Assembly: GCA_902362875.1 (NCBI GenBank)
Contig: CABIYF010000005.1
Coordinates: 62,001-126,000, forward strand
Length of the DNA stretch: 64,000 bases
Direction: 5' to 3'
Origin: Eubacteriaceae bacterium
GTDB lineage: Bacteria > Bacillota > Clostridia > Lachnospirales > Lachnospiraceae
In this document: in pieces, positions 26,553-35,180 of the stretch
How positions within the stretch are numbered: the first letter of the stretch is position 1
How the letters are laid out: every line of letters begins with the position of its first letter
The notes under the pieces: generated by a model
What the model was told of the DNA's origin: nothing
The model's database searches: none
The model's input: the letters and a program-made list of their open reading frames with translations, nothing else
Made by a program: the position numbers and the translations under genes

Positions 26553-28550
26553 CTATTTCGCGATCATTTCCATAATCTCATTACTTCTCTGAACAAATTT
26601 CGTCATTTCTTCAGGAGCTAAAGTCGTATGACTTAACATCGCAAGATCATATAACTGCTCGCAAATGATCTTCGCATTCTGGGCATCTCCATGCTCAAAC
26701 AGATATTTCACAAGAGTATTATTTGCATTCAGGGTAAGAACCTGTGCAGGCGCACCAAACATATTAGGGTCCATACCTGGCATTGCATACATCTTCATCA
26801 TATCCTGCATACGTCTGCTTTCTTCAGATAAAGTGATGATAGAAGAAATCTTCGCATCTTTTAATTTCTCAACATGAACTTCAAGATTTTCTTTGTTTAA
26901 AGTCTTTCTAAACAGATCAGTTAAGGAAGTCTTGATATCTTCTAATTCTTTTTCATCGACGTCTTCTTTTAATGCATCTTCGACATCCGCATCGATACGT
27001 TTGAACTTGATATGCTGATTTTGCTGTTCAATCTGTGTGATAAATGCAGAATCAATGTTGTGGTTTAAGATGACAGCATCCATTCCCTGTTCTTTAAACA
27101 TATTGATATACTGGCTCTGCTGAACTTCGTCTGTGATGTAGTATAAAGTAGTTACATCATCGTCATTTGCAGGAGCAGGAACAAGGTCACTTAAAGTTAC
27201 ATATTTGTGTTCCATGTTCTTAAATAAGATGTAATCTTTGATCTTATCTGCAAATTTCTGGTCACGGATAAATCCAAATTTGATAAATGGGCTGATGTCA
27301 TCCCAGTATTTTTCATAGGATTCACGGTCAGTTTTGCACATTCCAGTTAATTTATCTGCGACTTTCTTTGTGATGTAATCAGAAATTTTCTTTACAAATC
27401 CATCGTTCTGAAGAGCACTTCTTGATACATTCAGTGGAAGGTCAGGACAGTCAATCACACCTTTTAATAACATTAAGAATTCAGGAATGACTTCTTTGAT
27501 ATTATCGGCGATAAATACCTGGTTGTTATATAACTTAATGGTTCCTTCGATAGAATCATATTCTGTGTTGATCTGAGGGAAGTAAAGGATACCTTTTAAG
27601 TTAAATGGATAATCCATGTTCAGATGAATCCAAAATAGTGGTTCTTTAAAGTCATGGAAGACTTTGTGATAGAATTCTTTGTATTCTTCGTCTGTACATT
27701 CATTTGGACGTTTGTTCCAAAGTGGGTGTGTATCACTTAAAGAAACTGGACGTTTGTTGATCTTAACAAGATCTTTAGCTGGAGATACTTCAACTGTCTC
27801 TTTTGTACCGTCTTCGTTTTCTTTTTCTTCTGTTTTTGCATCTTCGTGGATATGTTCTACAACGACATCATCGTCTTTTACCTGATCTTCAGGGATTGTC
27901 TCAAATTCCTGTTCGGCACCTTCTACGGATAAGAAGATCTCTGTTGGCATGAAAGAACAGTATTTTTCGATGATCTCTCTTGCACGATATTCATTTGTAA
28001 ATTCTGTGCTTTCTTCATTTAAGAATAAGGTGATCTCTGTACCGACTGTCTCTTTTGTACCAGTTGCCATTGTATATTCTGTACCACCGTCACAAGTCCA
28101 GTGAACAGGTTCAGCTCCTTCTTTATAAGAAAGAGTATCAATCGTAACTTCGTCCGCTACCATAAATGCAGAATAGAAACCAAGACCGAAATGTCCGATG
28201 ATCTGGTCACCTTCTGTTTTGTCTTTGTACTGTTCTAAGAACTGTGTAGCTCCAGAAAATGCGATCTGTGTGATGTATTTTTCAACTTCATCCGCTGTCA
28301 TACCAAGACCTGTATCGATGAATTTTAAAGTTTTCTTCTCAGGATCAAGGATAACATCAACTTTGTTTTTATGTCCTTCTGGGAAATTGTATTCTCCCAT
28401 CATATCTAATTTCTTTAATTTTGTGATGGCATCGCATCCGTTAGAGATTAATTCACGGAAGAAAATATCGTGATCGGAATAAAGCCATTTCTTAATAATT
28501 GGGAAAATATTATCGCTGTTAATGGAAAGAGTTCCTTTTTTTTCTGCCAT
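26553..28550 (-). CDS. htpG: Molecular chaperone HtpG (Hsp90)
   Basis: The 665-residue protein is the bacterial Hsp90, an ATP-driven dimeric chaperone. The GHKL ATPase motifs are ELISNGCDAITKLKKL (residues about 29-44), IDTGLGMTADEV and IGHFGLGFYSAFMVAD. A charged stretch rich in Glu/Lys near residues 215-255 is longer than in E. coli and explains the extra length over the usual 625. The C-terminal dimer domain follows. The start at 28550 has GGAGTG upstream. A promoter and a perfect CIRCE lie upstream, so HrcA control is likely. Confidence 0.96.
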   Translation of the reverse strand: MAEKKGTLSINSDNIFPIIKKWLYSDHDIFFRELISNGCDAITKLKKLDMMGEYNFPEGHKNKVDVILDPEKKTLKFIDTGLGMTADEVEKYITQIAFSGATQFLEQYKDKTEGDQIIGHFGLGFYSAFMVADEVTIDTLSYKEGAEPVHWTCDGGTEYTMATGTKETVGTEITLFLNEESTEFTNEYRAREIIEKYCSFMPTEIFLSVEGAEQEFETIPEDQVKDDDVVVEHIHEDAKTEEKENEDGTKETVEVSPAKDLVKINKRPVSLSDTHPLWNKRPNECTDEEYKEFYHKVFHDFKEPLFWIHLNMDYPFNLKGILYFPQINTEYDSIEGTIKLYNNQVFIADNIKEVIPEFLMLLKGVIDCPDLPLNVSRSALQNDGFVKKISDYITKKVADKLTGMCKTDRESYEKYWDDISPFIKFGFIRDQKFADKIKDYILFKNMEHKYVTLSDLVPAPANDDDVTTLYYITDEVQQSQYINMFKEQGMDAVILNHNIDSAFITQIEQQNQHIKFKRIDADVEDALKEDVDEKELEDIKTSLTDLFRKTLNKENLEVHVEKLKDAKISSIITLSEESRRMQDMMKMYAMPGMDPNMFGAPAQVLTLNANNTLVKYLFEHGDAQNAKIICEQLYDLAMLSHTTLAPEEMTKFVQRSNEIMEMIAK

Positions 28551-28627
28551 AATTGTACACTCCTTTATCTAAAAATATTTTGATCTTATTCAAGTGTTCT
28601 ATGTCAAATAGAACTTTTACAAATGTT

Positions 28628-28656
28628 ATTGTAGAACCAAAGTTGATAAAAGTCAA
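28628..28656 (-). promoter_or_regulatory. htpG promoter
   Basis: On the minus strand TTGACT (28656-28651), a 17-base spacer and TACAAT (28633-28628) form a good sigma-A promoter about 80 bases before the htpG start. Confidence 0.75.
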
Positions 28657-28663
28657 GTAAAAA

Positions 28664-28690
28664 TTAGCACTCAACAAAAAAGAGTGCTAA
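28664..28690. promoter_or_regulatory. Perfect CIRCE operator (HrcA site)
   Basis: TTAGCACTC (28664-28672), nine bases, and GAGTGCTAA (28682-28690) match the CIRCE consensus exactly. HrcA binds this and represses heat-shock genes. The site ends eight bases upstream of the htpG -35 hexamer and not between promoter and gene, a less usual position. It is also about 100 bases before the divergent glycan cluster. Confidence 0.95.
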
Positions 28691-28794
28691 TAAAATAAAA
28701 AGAGAAGTTTACAATCATTTAACCCATTGCAAATATTTTCTAAAAAAATGATGTCTATAATGAAAAAAAGAGTAAGAAAAAGGAGTAAAAAAGT

Positions 28795-30120
28795 ATGGCT
28801 TTTGCGATGGAATGGATCAAGGGGCAGGATTTGTGGGAAACAAAAGCATATGGAAAATATGATGCAGTCAGTTATGTCAGAACATTTTTGGGAGATGATC
28901 AAGTATATGTGGCAGCAAAAGATGTGTTATTTTTTGAAACATTTCCTGGGTGTTACAGGTGTAATCCTTTTATAAAACAGGCAATGGATTCTATTTATTA
29001 CAATCAGATTGAGATCATTGCATATGATGATGGGACGTTGGGGGATTTTGATGAATATCTTCACATCTTGAGAAAATGCGGATATTTCTATATTAAGAAG
29101 ATCATTCTTGCACCACAATTTGGATTGAAACATACCAATTATCGGTTCTATTCCAAAATGATCGGCAAAGAAAATAAGCATGGGAAAAAATATGGAATGA
29201 TCAGTAAGCATGTGAATCTTTTTGCAAAAAAACAGAAGGCAGATCATCTGCTTTATGTAACACCAGATCAGCATCCACAAAGATACTTTTATGGAAAACA
29301 TCTGAAGATGGAAGAAAGAATGTTTCAGAATTTTGTTAATGAATCTTTATTTCAGGGATCAGTAAAAGAAACAAAAGGTTATTATTTTGGTTATGCATTT
29401 GAAGGAATTTTTCTGGATGCCTATTGCCGGTTTGTGAAATACTGGAAAGAAGAAAATAATATCCAAATTCTGTATTTTTCATATAATGCAGCATCTCTTG
29501 CACAGGCGTATTCAACATTATATCAAGAAGACCGGACAGAAATTTTATATGCCGATGAAAATACAAAGAGAAACCGCAATCTGATCATTTATTTAAATTA
29601 TAATATCTGGAAAAACAGTGCGGTGGTCGATCTGTCTATAGAAGAAAATTTTACAAAATATATCAGAGAAAATGTTGACACACCAGTAAAAACTTTGAAT
29701 CTATGTGATTTTTTCAAAAAGAATGATTTGAAAAAATATGAAGACCAGATACAAAAAGCCATCGAGATGATGAAGGATCCTGGATTTATAGTGGAAGAAT
29801 ATGATCAGGGACTTGCTGTATGGAATGAGGATAAATTTGATATACAGGAAATCCGTAATGTTCAGGAGATACAAAAAGGAGCCATTGAATTCGTAGATAA
29901 GTTTCACGAATGCAGTGAAAAGTCCGTATATCGGAAAAATCAGTACGAGATTTTTGACCACAGTTTTGTTGCAGATGTTATGGAGTATGCATTTGATGAG
30001 AAGAAACGAGGAAAGATTCATAAAACATTAGAACAAAAGATCATACAGTCAGCCAAAATAAGAAAAGTCATTCAAAAATTAAAGAAACTAAAGAATATTC
30101 TGAAAGGAGCGGCATTGTGA
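28795..30120 (+). CDS. Uncharacterised protein opening a surface-glycan cluster
   Basis: The 441-residue product has no signal peptide or membrane segment and I do not recognise it. The segment NPFIKQAMDSIYYNQIEIIAYDDGTLGDF (split here as residues about 57-85) faintly recalls the nucleotide-binding part of family 2 glycosyltransferases, including a DDG at 78-80, but the usual N-terminal VSVIIPTYN strand is not seen. The C-terminus is basic and coiled-coil-like. It overlaps the next gene by four bases and heads a six-gene run that makes a glycan, so a transferase or assembly role is plausible. A TATAAT box lies at 28756-28761 and AAGGAG precedes the ATG. Confidence 0.75.
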   Translation: MAFAMEWIKGQDLWETKAYGKYDAVSYVRTFLGDDQVYVAAKDVLFFETFPGCYRCNPFIKQAMDSIYYNQIEIIAYDDGTLGDFDEYLHILRKCGYFYIKKIILAPQFGLKHTNYRFYSKMIGKENKHGKKYGMISKHVNLFAKKQKADHLLYVTPDQHPQRYFYGKHLKMEERMFQNFVNESLFQGSVKETKGYYFGYAFEGIFLDAYCRFVKYWKEENNIQILYFSYNAASLAQAYSTLYQEDRTEILYADENTKRNRNLIIYLNYNIWKNSAVVDLSIEENFTKYIRENVDTPVKTLNLCDFFKKNDLKKYEDQIQKAIEMMKDPGFIVEEYDQGLAVWNEDKFDIQEIRNVQEIQKGAIEFVDKFHECSEKSVYRKNQYEIFDHSFVADVMEYAFDEKKRGKIHKTLEQKIIQSAKIRKVIQKLKKLKNILKGAAL

Positions 30121-31826
30121 TTTTATATGTAGGAGCATCGCTGTATCATATTTTATGTTTTTCGATTCACAAAATAAGAAATCATCCAACGGAAGATGCA
30201 TTGTTAGTGATCGGAGATAACATATTTTCAAAAAGCGGTATGAAGGAATTAAAAAAGGATTTGGAACAGACCCAGATTTTTAAACGAGTTGAAATTCTGA
30301 AATTTATTGAAGGTGCATATTCAAATCCATATAAGATCACAAGGAATTCTGATGAAGAAAGAATTGATCAGTATATCAGATACAACGAAGAATGGATAGA
30401 AGACTGGCTTTCCAAAAAGGATATCAGGTTATCCGATTATACGGAATTTAATTCTGCGATCGACCACAGACATCTCGGACTTTACCTGTTGTCAAAAAGG
30501 ATATCCTATCAGTATTTTGAAGATGGAAACGGGCTCTTGTCAAGAAGATGGGTGCAGCTTGAATTTCATAAGAAGGCTCAATATGCTTCTTATGCGGTGT
30601 GCAAACGATTGCATGCCTTAGGTGAGAATGACATTGTTACAAAAAAATATGCGAATCAAAGTGCACAGGAAGAAGGCTTCTATGATGACAAAATGGAAGA
30701 TTTTGAGGTGACAAAATTATTTAAAATACTAGATGAGAAGGATCAAAAAAAGATTTTACAAATGTTTCATGCAAAAAAACTAGAACTGCCAAAAGGAAAA
30801 GATCCTGTACTTTATCTGACAAGATATGTTCGTTATCTGCAAAAACCAACGATTGAAAATCATGAATTTATCTCATCTATGATCGTAGATCTTTTTGCAA
30901 ACGACCATCCTTTGATCGTAAAACCACATCCAAGAGATTTTACAGGAAGATACCAGCATATGTTTCAAGATGCAATTGTGCTGCCAAAGCAGTTTCCATC
31001 AGAACTCTTACCATTTTTATATGATGGGAAATACGAAAAGATCATTACAACAGGTTCCACTGCGATTGATGCACTAAAGAATTATGGAAAGGAAGTAATC
31101 AAACTGGATATTGAATTTGAAAATAAAGTTTATGCGATTTATCAATATACAGCATCTGTTTTATTTGCAAGGAAAATGTTTCCGAATCTTACAAAAGATG
31201 AAATTGCAATTGCAGGATGCAGTATGGAACTGATGAATCCGTTGTGCAGAGAATTTCTTGGATTTGAGGCTTCTGCACAGATTGATAAAAATAAGAAGTA
31301 TAAGGTTATTTTGTGTGATGAAGTAGGCGAAGAAGTAAGTAGCAAAGATCTTAAAGCAGACTGTATCTGCTATTTAAATACCGATCATGACTATCGGTTC
31401 GCAGATGATATAAAGCAGGGATTTGAAAATATCCATTATTTAAATGTCCTTGTCAGACAGACAAAAGAAAATGCAATTGGTAAAGATCAGGAACATGCCA
31501 TTTTTGTAAATACCAAAGATCAGAAAATTGTAGATAAATTAGAACGATTTTTTATACGTCATGAGTTCTTCTACACAGGAGTCGAAATGTTTGTTGGAAA
31601 TGCATCTATGGCACAAAAGCAATATATGCAGATCGTGTCAGAAATCTTATGGACAAAATCGATGCAGGAGAGAAACACAAATCAAACGATTTTCCTAAAC
31701 TTACCTAAAATGAAAAAACATATATCACCAAATGACATCAAAATGATGAAGCAATTACTCAAAAAAGTAAAAGAAGAAAGGAATTTCAATGAAAGTAACA
31801 GCCTTTGTACCAATGAAGTTAAATAA
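30117..31826 (+). CDS. Sialyltransferase-like glycosyltransferase (DG and HP motifs)
   Basis: The 569-residue protein carries FEDG (Asp/Glu-Asp/Glu-Gly type motif, Glu135-Asp136-Gly137), LIVKPHPRD (HP motif, His271-Pro272) and TTGSTAIDAL (serine motif, about 311-320). This order is characteristic of bacterial sialyltransferases and polysialyltransferases of the GT52/GT38-like group, which use CMP-activated sugars. The region after residue 330 is extra and unassigned. Membrane segments are absent, so it acts at the cytoplasmic face. It overlaps both neighbours (four bases upstream, 38 downstream). A CMP-sugar synthetase-like gene follows, which supports the donor type. The actual sugar is unknown. 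Confidence 0.7.
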   Translation: MILYVGASLYHILCFSIHKIRNHPTEDALLVIGDNIFSKSGMKELKKDLEQTQIFKRVEILKFIEGAYSNPYKITRNSDEERIDQYIRYNEEWIEDWLSKKDIRLSDYTEFNSAIDHRHLGLYLLSKRISYQYFEDGNGLLSRRWVQLEFHKKAQYASYAVCKRLHALGENDIVTKKYANQSAQEEGFYDDKMEDFEVTKLFKILDEKDQKKILQMFHAKKLELPKGKDPVLYLTRYVRYLQKPTIENHEFISSMIVDLFANDHPLIVKPHPRDFTGRYQHMFQDAIVLPKQFPSELLPFLYDGKYEKIITTGSTAIDALKNYGKEVIKLDIEFENKVYAIYQYTASVLFARKMFPNLTKDEIAIAGCSMELMNPLCREFLGFEASAQIDKNKKYKVILCDEVGEEVSSKDLKADCICYLNTDHDYRFADDIKQGFENIHYLNVLVRQTKENAIGKDQEHAIFVNTKDQKIVDKLERFFIRHEFFYTGVEMFVGNASMAQKQYMQIVSEILWTKSMQERNTNQTIFLNLPKMKKHISPNDIKMMKQLLKKVKEERNFNESNSLCTNEVK

Positions 31827-32460
31827 CGAAAGATTACCAGGGAAAAATACAAAATCATTTACGAATGGAAAACCACTATGTCAGTACATTTTAAATACAT
31901 TGTTAAAAGTAGAAGGAATTGATGAAATATATGTATATTGTTCCGATCCGTCCATCATGCTTTATCTCCCAAAGGGAATCAAATTTTTAAAAAGAGATCC
32001 AGCATTAGACGGAAGCCATGTAAAGATCAATGAGGTTTTAAAAGCATTTGCAAAAGATATTCCATCTGATGTTTATGTACTTGCCCATGCAACAGCCCCA
32101 TTTATCCACAAAGAAACGATGGAACATGGTGTAAAAGCGGTTTGCGAAGAGGGATACGATTCAGCACTGAGTGTACATAAACAGCAGGACTTTTTCTGGA
32201 TGGATGATAAACCATGGAATTATGACACAAAAGAGATTCCAAGAACACAGGATTTAAAACCATTATACAGAGAAACAACGGGACTTTATATTTACAAAAA
32301 TGAACTGATCACCGAAGAAGGAAGAAGAATCGGAGATCGTCCAAAGCTTTTAGAGACAGACTGGAAGGAAGCTGTGGATATCAATAATCCAGAAGATTTT
32401 GTGATCGCAGATGCGATGTATAATTATTATCGACAAAGAGGAGAAAGAATCTATGAATAA
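31789..32460 (+). CDS. Acylneuraminate cytidylyltransferase-like enzyme (CMP-sugar synthetase)
   Basis: The 223-residue protein has the nucleotidyltransferase opening MKVTAFVPMKLNNERLPGKN, a variant of the R-x-G-S-K/R-x-x-x-x-K-N signature. The family blocks AHATAPFIHKETM and ETDWKEAVDINNPEDF follow. Such enzymes couple CTP to a 2-ulosonic acid (Neu5Ac, Kdo or legionaminic/pseudaminic acid). No NeuB-type synthase lies nearby, so the substrate probably comes from the fused aldolase next door. It overlaps the upstream gene by 38 bases and the aldolase by eight. AGAAAGG precedes the ATG. Confidence 0.82.
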   Translation: MKVTAFVPMKLNNERLPGKNTKSFTNGKPLCQYILNTLLKVEGIDEIYVYCSDPSIMLYLPKGIKFLKRDPALDGSHVKINEVLKAFAKDIPSDVYVLAHATAPFIHKETMEHGVKAVCEEGYDSALSVHKQQDFFWMDDKPWNYDTKEIPRTQDLKPLYRETTGLYIYKNELITEEGRRIGDRPKLLETDWKEAVDINNPEDFVIADAMYNYYRQRGERIYE

Positions 32461-34057
32461 AGTAGCGGTACTTGATTGTACACTGCGTGATGGCGGGTAC
32501 GTCAATGATTTTGATTTTTCAAAAAATACGATTAAAACGATCATTGCGAAACTTGGAAAAGCGCATATGGATGTGATCGAATGTGGTTTCTTAAAAAATA
32601 TCGAATATGACGAAAATAAATCACTCTACAGTGATGTTGACCAGATCACACCGCTGATCGCACCAAAGAAGAAACATACGATGTATGTTGCAATGATCGT
32701 TACGGGAACGATTCAGGCATCAAAGATCATTCCAAGAAGAAAAGATACGATTGACGGAATTCGTATTACATTTCACAAAAAAGAAATGGATGAAGCCTTT
32801 GAACTTGGATATGCCTTGATGGATAAAGGATATGAAGTCTTTATGCAGCCGGTTGGAACGACAAGTTATTCGGATGTAGAACTTTTAAATCTTTTTGAAA
32901 GGATCAATGAGATGAAACCATATGCATTTTATCTTGTTGACACTCTTGGAAAACTTTATGCAAAACAGTTATTAAAGTTGTTTTATCTGGCGGATGATAA
33001 TCTTGATGAGGATATTACGATCGGATATCATTCCCATAACAATCTGCAGTTATCATTTTCCAATGCCCAGCAGCTCATACAAAGCTGTGGAAAAAGAAAT
33101 ATCATCATTGATGGATCAGTCCTTGGAATGGGAAGAGGTGCTGGAAATCTGTGCAGTGAGATCCTTACACAGTATATCAATGAGAACATAGATTATCGTT
33201 ATCACACAGAGATGTTACTGGAACTTATGGATGAGTATATCAGTCCGATCTCCTATATCCATCCATGGGGATACAGTGCCGGATATTTCCTTGCTGCAAC
33301 GAATAACTGTCATCCTAATTATGTAGGTTTTCTTTTAAATAAACAGACATTAAATATGAAACAGATCTATCAGGTATTAAAGGAAATACCGTCAGATGAA
33401 AGATCTTTGTATAACGAAAAACTGATTGCCGGCCTATATTTGAAATTCCAGGAAAATGAGATTGATGATAAAGATACGATCAAGGAATTACAAAAACTGA
33501 TCAAAGATAAAAAAATCGTTGTGGTTGCACCGGGAAAAAGTTTGACAGACGAGAGAGAAAAGATCGAAGAATACATGAAACAAGAAAATCTCTTTGTGAT
33601 CAGCGTAAACAGCATACCAGAATATATCATACCGGATGCAGTGTTTATCAGCAATCAGAAACGATATCATCAGTTAAAGAAAGAACATGGAATCAAAGAA
33701 CTGCCATTCCCAGTGATCACAACATCCAATATTCAGGTGTCAAAGGCTGTTCAGTATATTGTAAATTACTCAAGTCTTGTGATAGCAGATGAGATGATCA
33801 CAGATAATGCCTGCTTAATGTTATTTAACCTGTTACTGAATATGGGTGTGGAAGAAGTATCGGTGATCGGATTTGACGGATACCATACAAATGTAGAACG
33901 AAATTATTACACGACCCGGCTGATCAACAGTTCAGATCGTGAAAAATTAAGAACGATCAATAAACATATCAGAAAATATATGAAGAAGATCAAGGCACAT
34001 ATGGAAGTAGAATATGTAACAACATCATTGTACGAGAAAGAACATAACAATAAATAA
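32453..34057 (+). CDS. DRE-TIM aldolase fused to an MptE/DUF115-like domain
   Basis: Residues 1 to about 310 form an HMG-CoA-lyase-like (DRE-TIM metallolyase) aldolase. LDCTLRDGGYVND gives the Arg-Asp pair and metal Asp, GYHSHNN the two metal His, and GMGRGAGN the third loop. This superfamily includes 4-hydroxy-2-oxovalerate aldolase. From about residue 345 a second domain, IVVVAPGKSLTDEREKIEEY and VISVNSIPEYIIPDAVFISN, resembles the MptE/DUF115 fold seen with sugar-modifying enzymes. Encoded beside a CMP-sugar synthetase, it may build or cleave a 2-oxo acid sugar. ATG 32453 has AGGAG upstream; a longer start at 32411 lies inside the previous gene. Confidence 0.8.
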   Translation: MNKVAVLDCTLRDGGYVNDFDFSKNTIKTIIAKLGKAHMDVIECGFLKNIEYDENKSLYSDVDQITPLIAPKKKHTMYVAMIVTGTIQASKIIPRRKDTIDGIRITFHKKEMDEAFELGYALMDKGYEVFMQPVGTTSYSDVELLNLFERINEMKPYAFYLVDTLGKLYAKQLLKLFYLADDNLDEDITIGYHSHNNLQLSFSNAQQLIQSCGKRNIIIDGSVLGMGRGAGNLCSEILTQYINENIDYRYHTEMLLELMDEYISPISYIHPWGYSAGYFLAATNNCHPNYVGFLLNKQTLNMKQIYQVLKEIPSDERSLYNEKLIAGLYLKFQENEIDDKDTIKELQKLIKDKKIVVVAPGKSLTDEREKIEEYMKQENLFVISVNSIPEYIIPDAVFISNQKRYHQLKKEHGIKELPFPVITTSNIQVSKAVQYIVNYSSLVIADEMITDNACLMLFNLLLNMGVEEVSVIGFDGYHTNVERNYYTTRLINSSDREKLRTINKHIRKYMKKIKAHMEVEYVTTSLYEKEHNNK

Positions 34058-34073
34058 AGAGTGGAGGCTGTTT

Positions 34074-35180
34074 ATGATTTTATTTCGCTGTGATTCCGTG
34101 TATCAGCTGATGAATGCGATACAGATTAAGATGACACTTTTAAAAGACGAATCAGCAGATCTTTTATTAAGCGATCATACCAACTTTGATCCATTGATCC
34201 CTGCATTACAGGAAAGCGGGATCTTTGAAGAAGTCAAAAGACTTTATTCAAAGAAAAAAGCAGATGAATACTGGACTTATACAAAAGAAGAACGAAAAAA
34301 TATCAGCAGACATCCACAGAAATATGTGGATATGACTGTTTTTGACAAAGAATATACCGAATTTTATATCAGTTTTGAGACGGCTTATGCAAAATTAATG
34401 TATTATGCGATGGTAAAAAAAGGAATGCATCCAAAGGTACATTTATTCGAAGATGGTATGGCAACGTATGTCTGTGATGTAAATAAACGCTGTATGGAAG
34501 ATGGTATGGATCATGAATCTTACAAAGAAGATAAATTTATAGAGAACATTGAACGATTACTGCTTTATAATCCGGCATTATTTACAGGAGAAAAGATGCC
34601 ATTTCCAATCGAGAAAATTCCAGCCATCGATTACAAAAATAAAGAGGTAAAAGATATCTTCCATCATATTTTTGGCGAGGCGAAGCTTCCAAAACAAAAA
34701 TTTATATTTCTGGAAGAAGCATTTTTTGATGATAAGATTCCGTCCAATGATTTGGAACTTGTCTTAAGAATCGCGGAGATCGTAGGAAAAGACCAGATGA
34801 TCATAAAACTTCATCCAAGAAATAAAGTGAACCGCTTTAAGGAATATGGATTTCAGACGATGGAGCATACACAGGTTCCATGGGAAATCACATTGATGGA
34901 TGAAGATATCACAGATAAGATCTTATTTACAGTATCATCGAATGCTTCGATCACGTCAAAACTGATCTTTGAGAAAAATATGAATGTGATTATGTTATAC
35001 AGGATGTTTACAGGGAAAACATGGCTGATGGGAAATGCAAACTTCAGCCTGTATCATGAAAGATCGATCAAAGAATTTAATAAAGACCGAAAGAATATTT
35101 ACTGTCCACATTCATTTGATGAGATGGGAGAAATCTTAAAATATATAGAAGGAGTCGAAAAGATTGAAAGAAGATCATAA
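34074..35180 (+). CDS. Second sialyltransferase-like glycosyltransferase
   Basis: The 368-residue protein shows the motif set again: HLFEDGMAT (Glu126-Asp127-Gly128), MIIKLHPRN (His247-Pro248) and LFTVSSNASITSK (Ser288-Ser289). The Asp/Glu-Gly, HP and serine motifs in this order mark bacterial (poly)sialyltransferases. It is shorter than the 30117 protein and lacks its long C-terminal region, so the two are not simple duplicates and could add different linkages or start versus extend a chain. GGAGG precedes the ATG. It overlaps the next gene by 17 bases. Confidence 0.75.
   Translation: MILFRCDSVYQLMNAIQIKMTLLKDESADLLLSDHTNFDPLIPALQESGIFEEVKRLYSKKKADEYWTYTKEERKNISRHPQKYVDMTVFDKEYTEFYISFETAYAKLMYYAMVKKGMHPKVHLFEDGMATYVCDVNKRCMEDGMDHESYKEDKFIENIERLLLYNPALFTGEKMPFPIEKIPAIDYKNKEVKDIFHHIFGEAKLPKQKFIFLEEAFFDDKIPSNDLELVLRIAEIVGKDQMIIKLHPRNKVNRFKEYGFQTMEHTQVPWEITLMDEDITDKILFTVSSNASITSKLIFEKNMNVIMLYRMFTGKTWLMGNANFSLYHERSIKEFNKDRKNIYCPHSFDEMGEILKYIEGVEKIERRS

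Noticed and set aside
26305..26592. 95-codon frame across the palindrome at 26323-26532
   Set aside because: It merely reads through the inverted repeat and into the htpG stop; no ribosome site.
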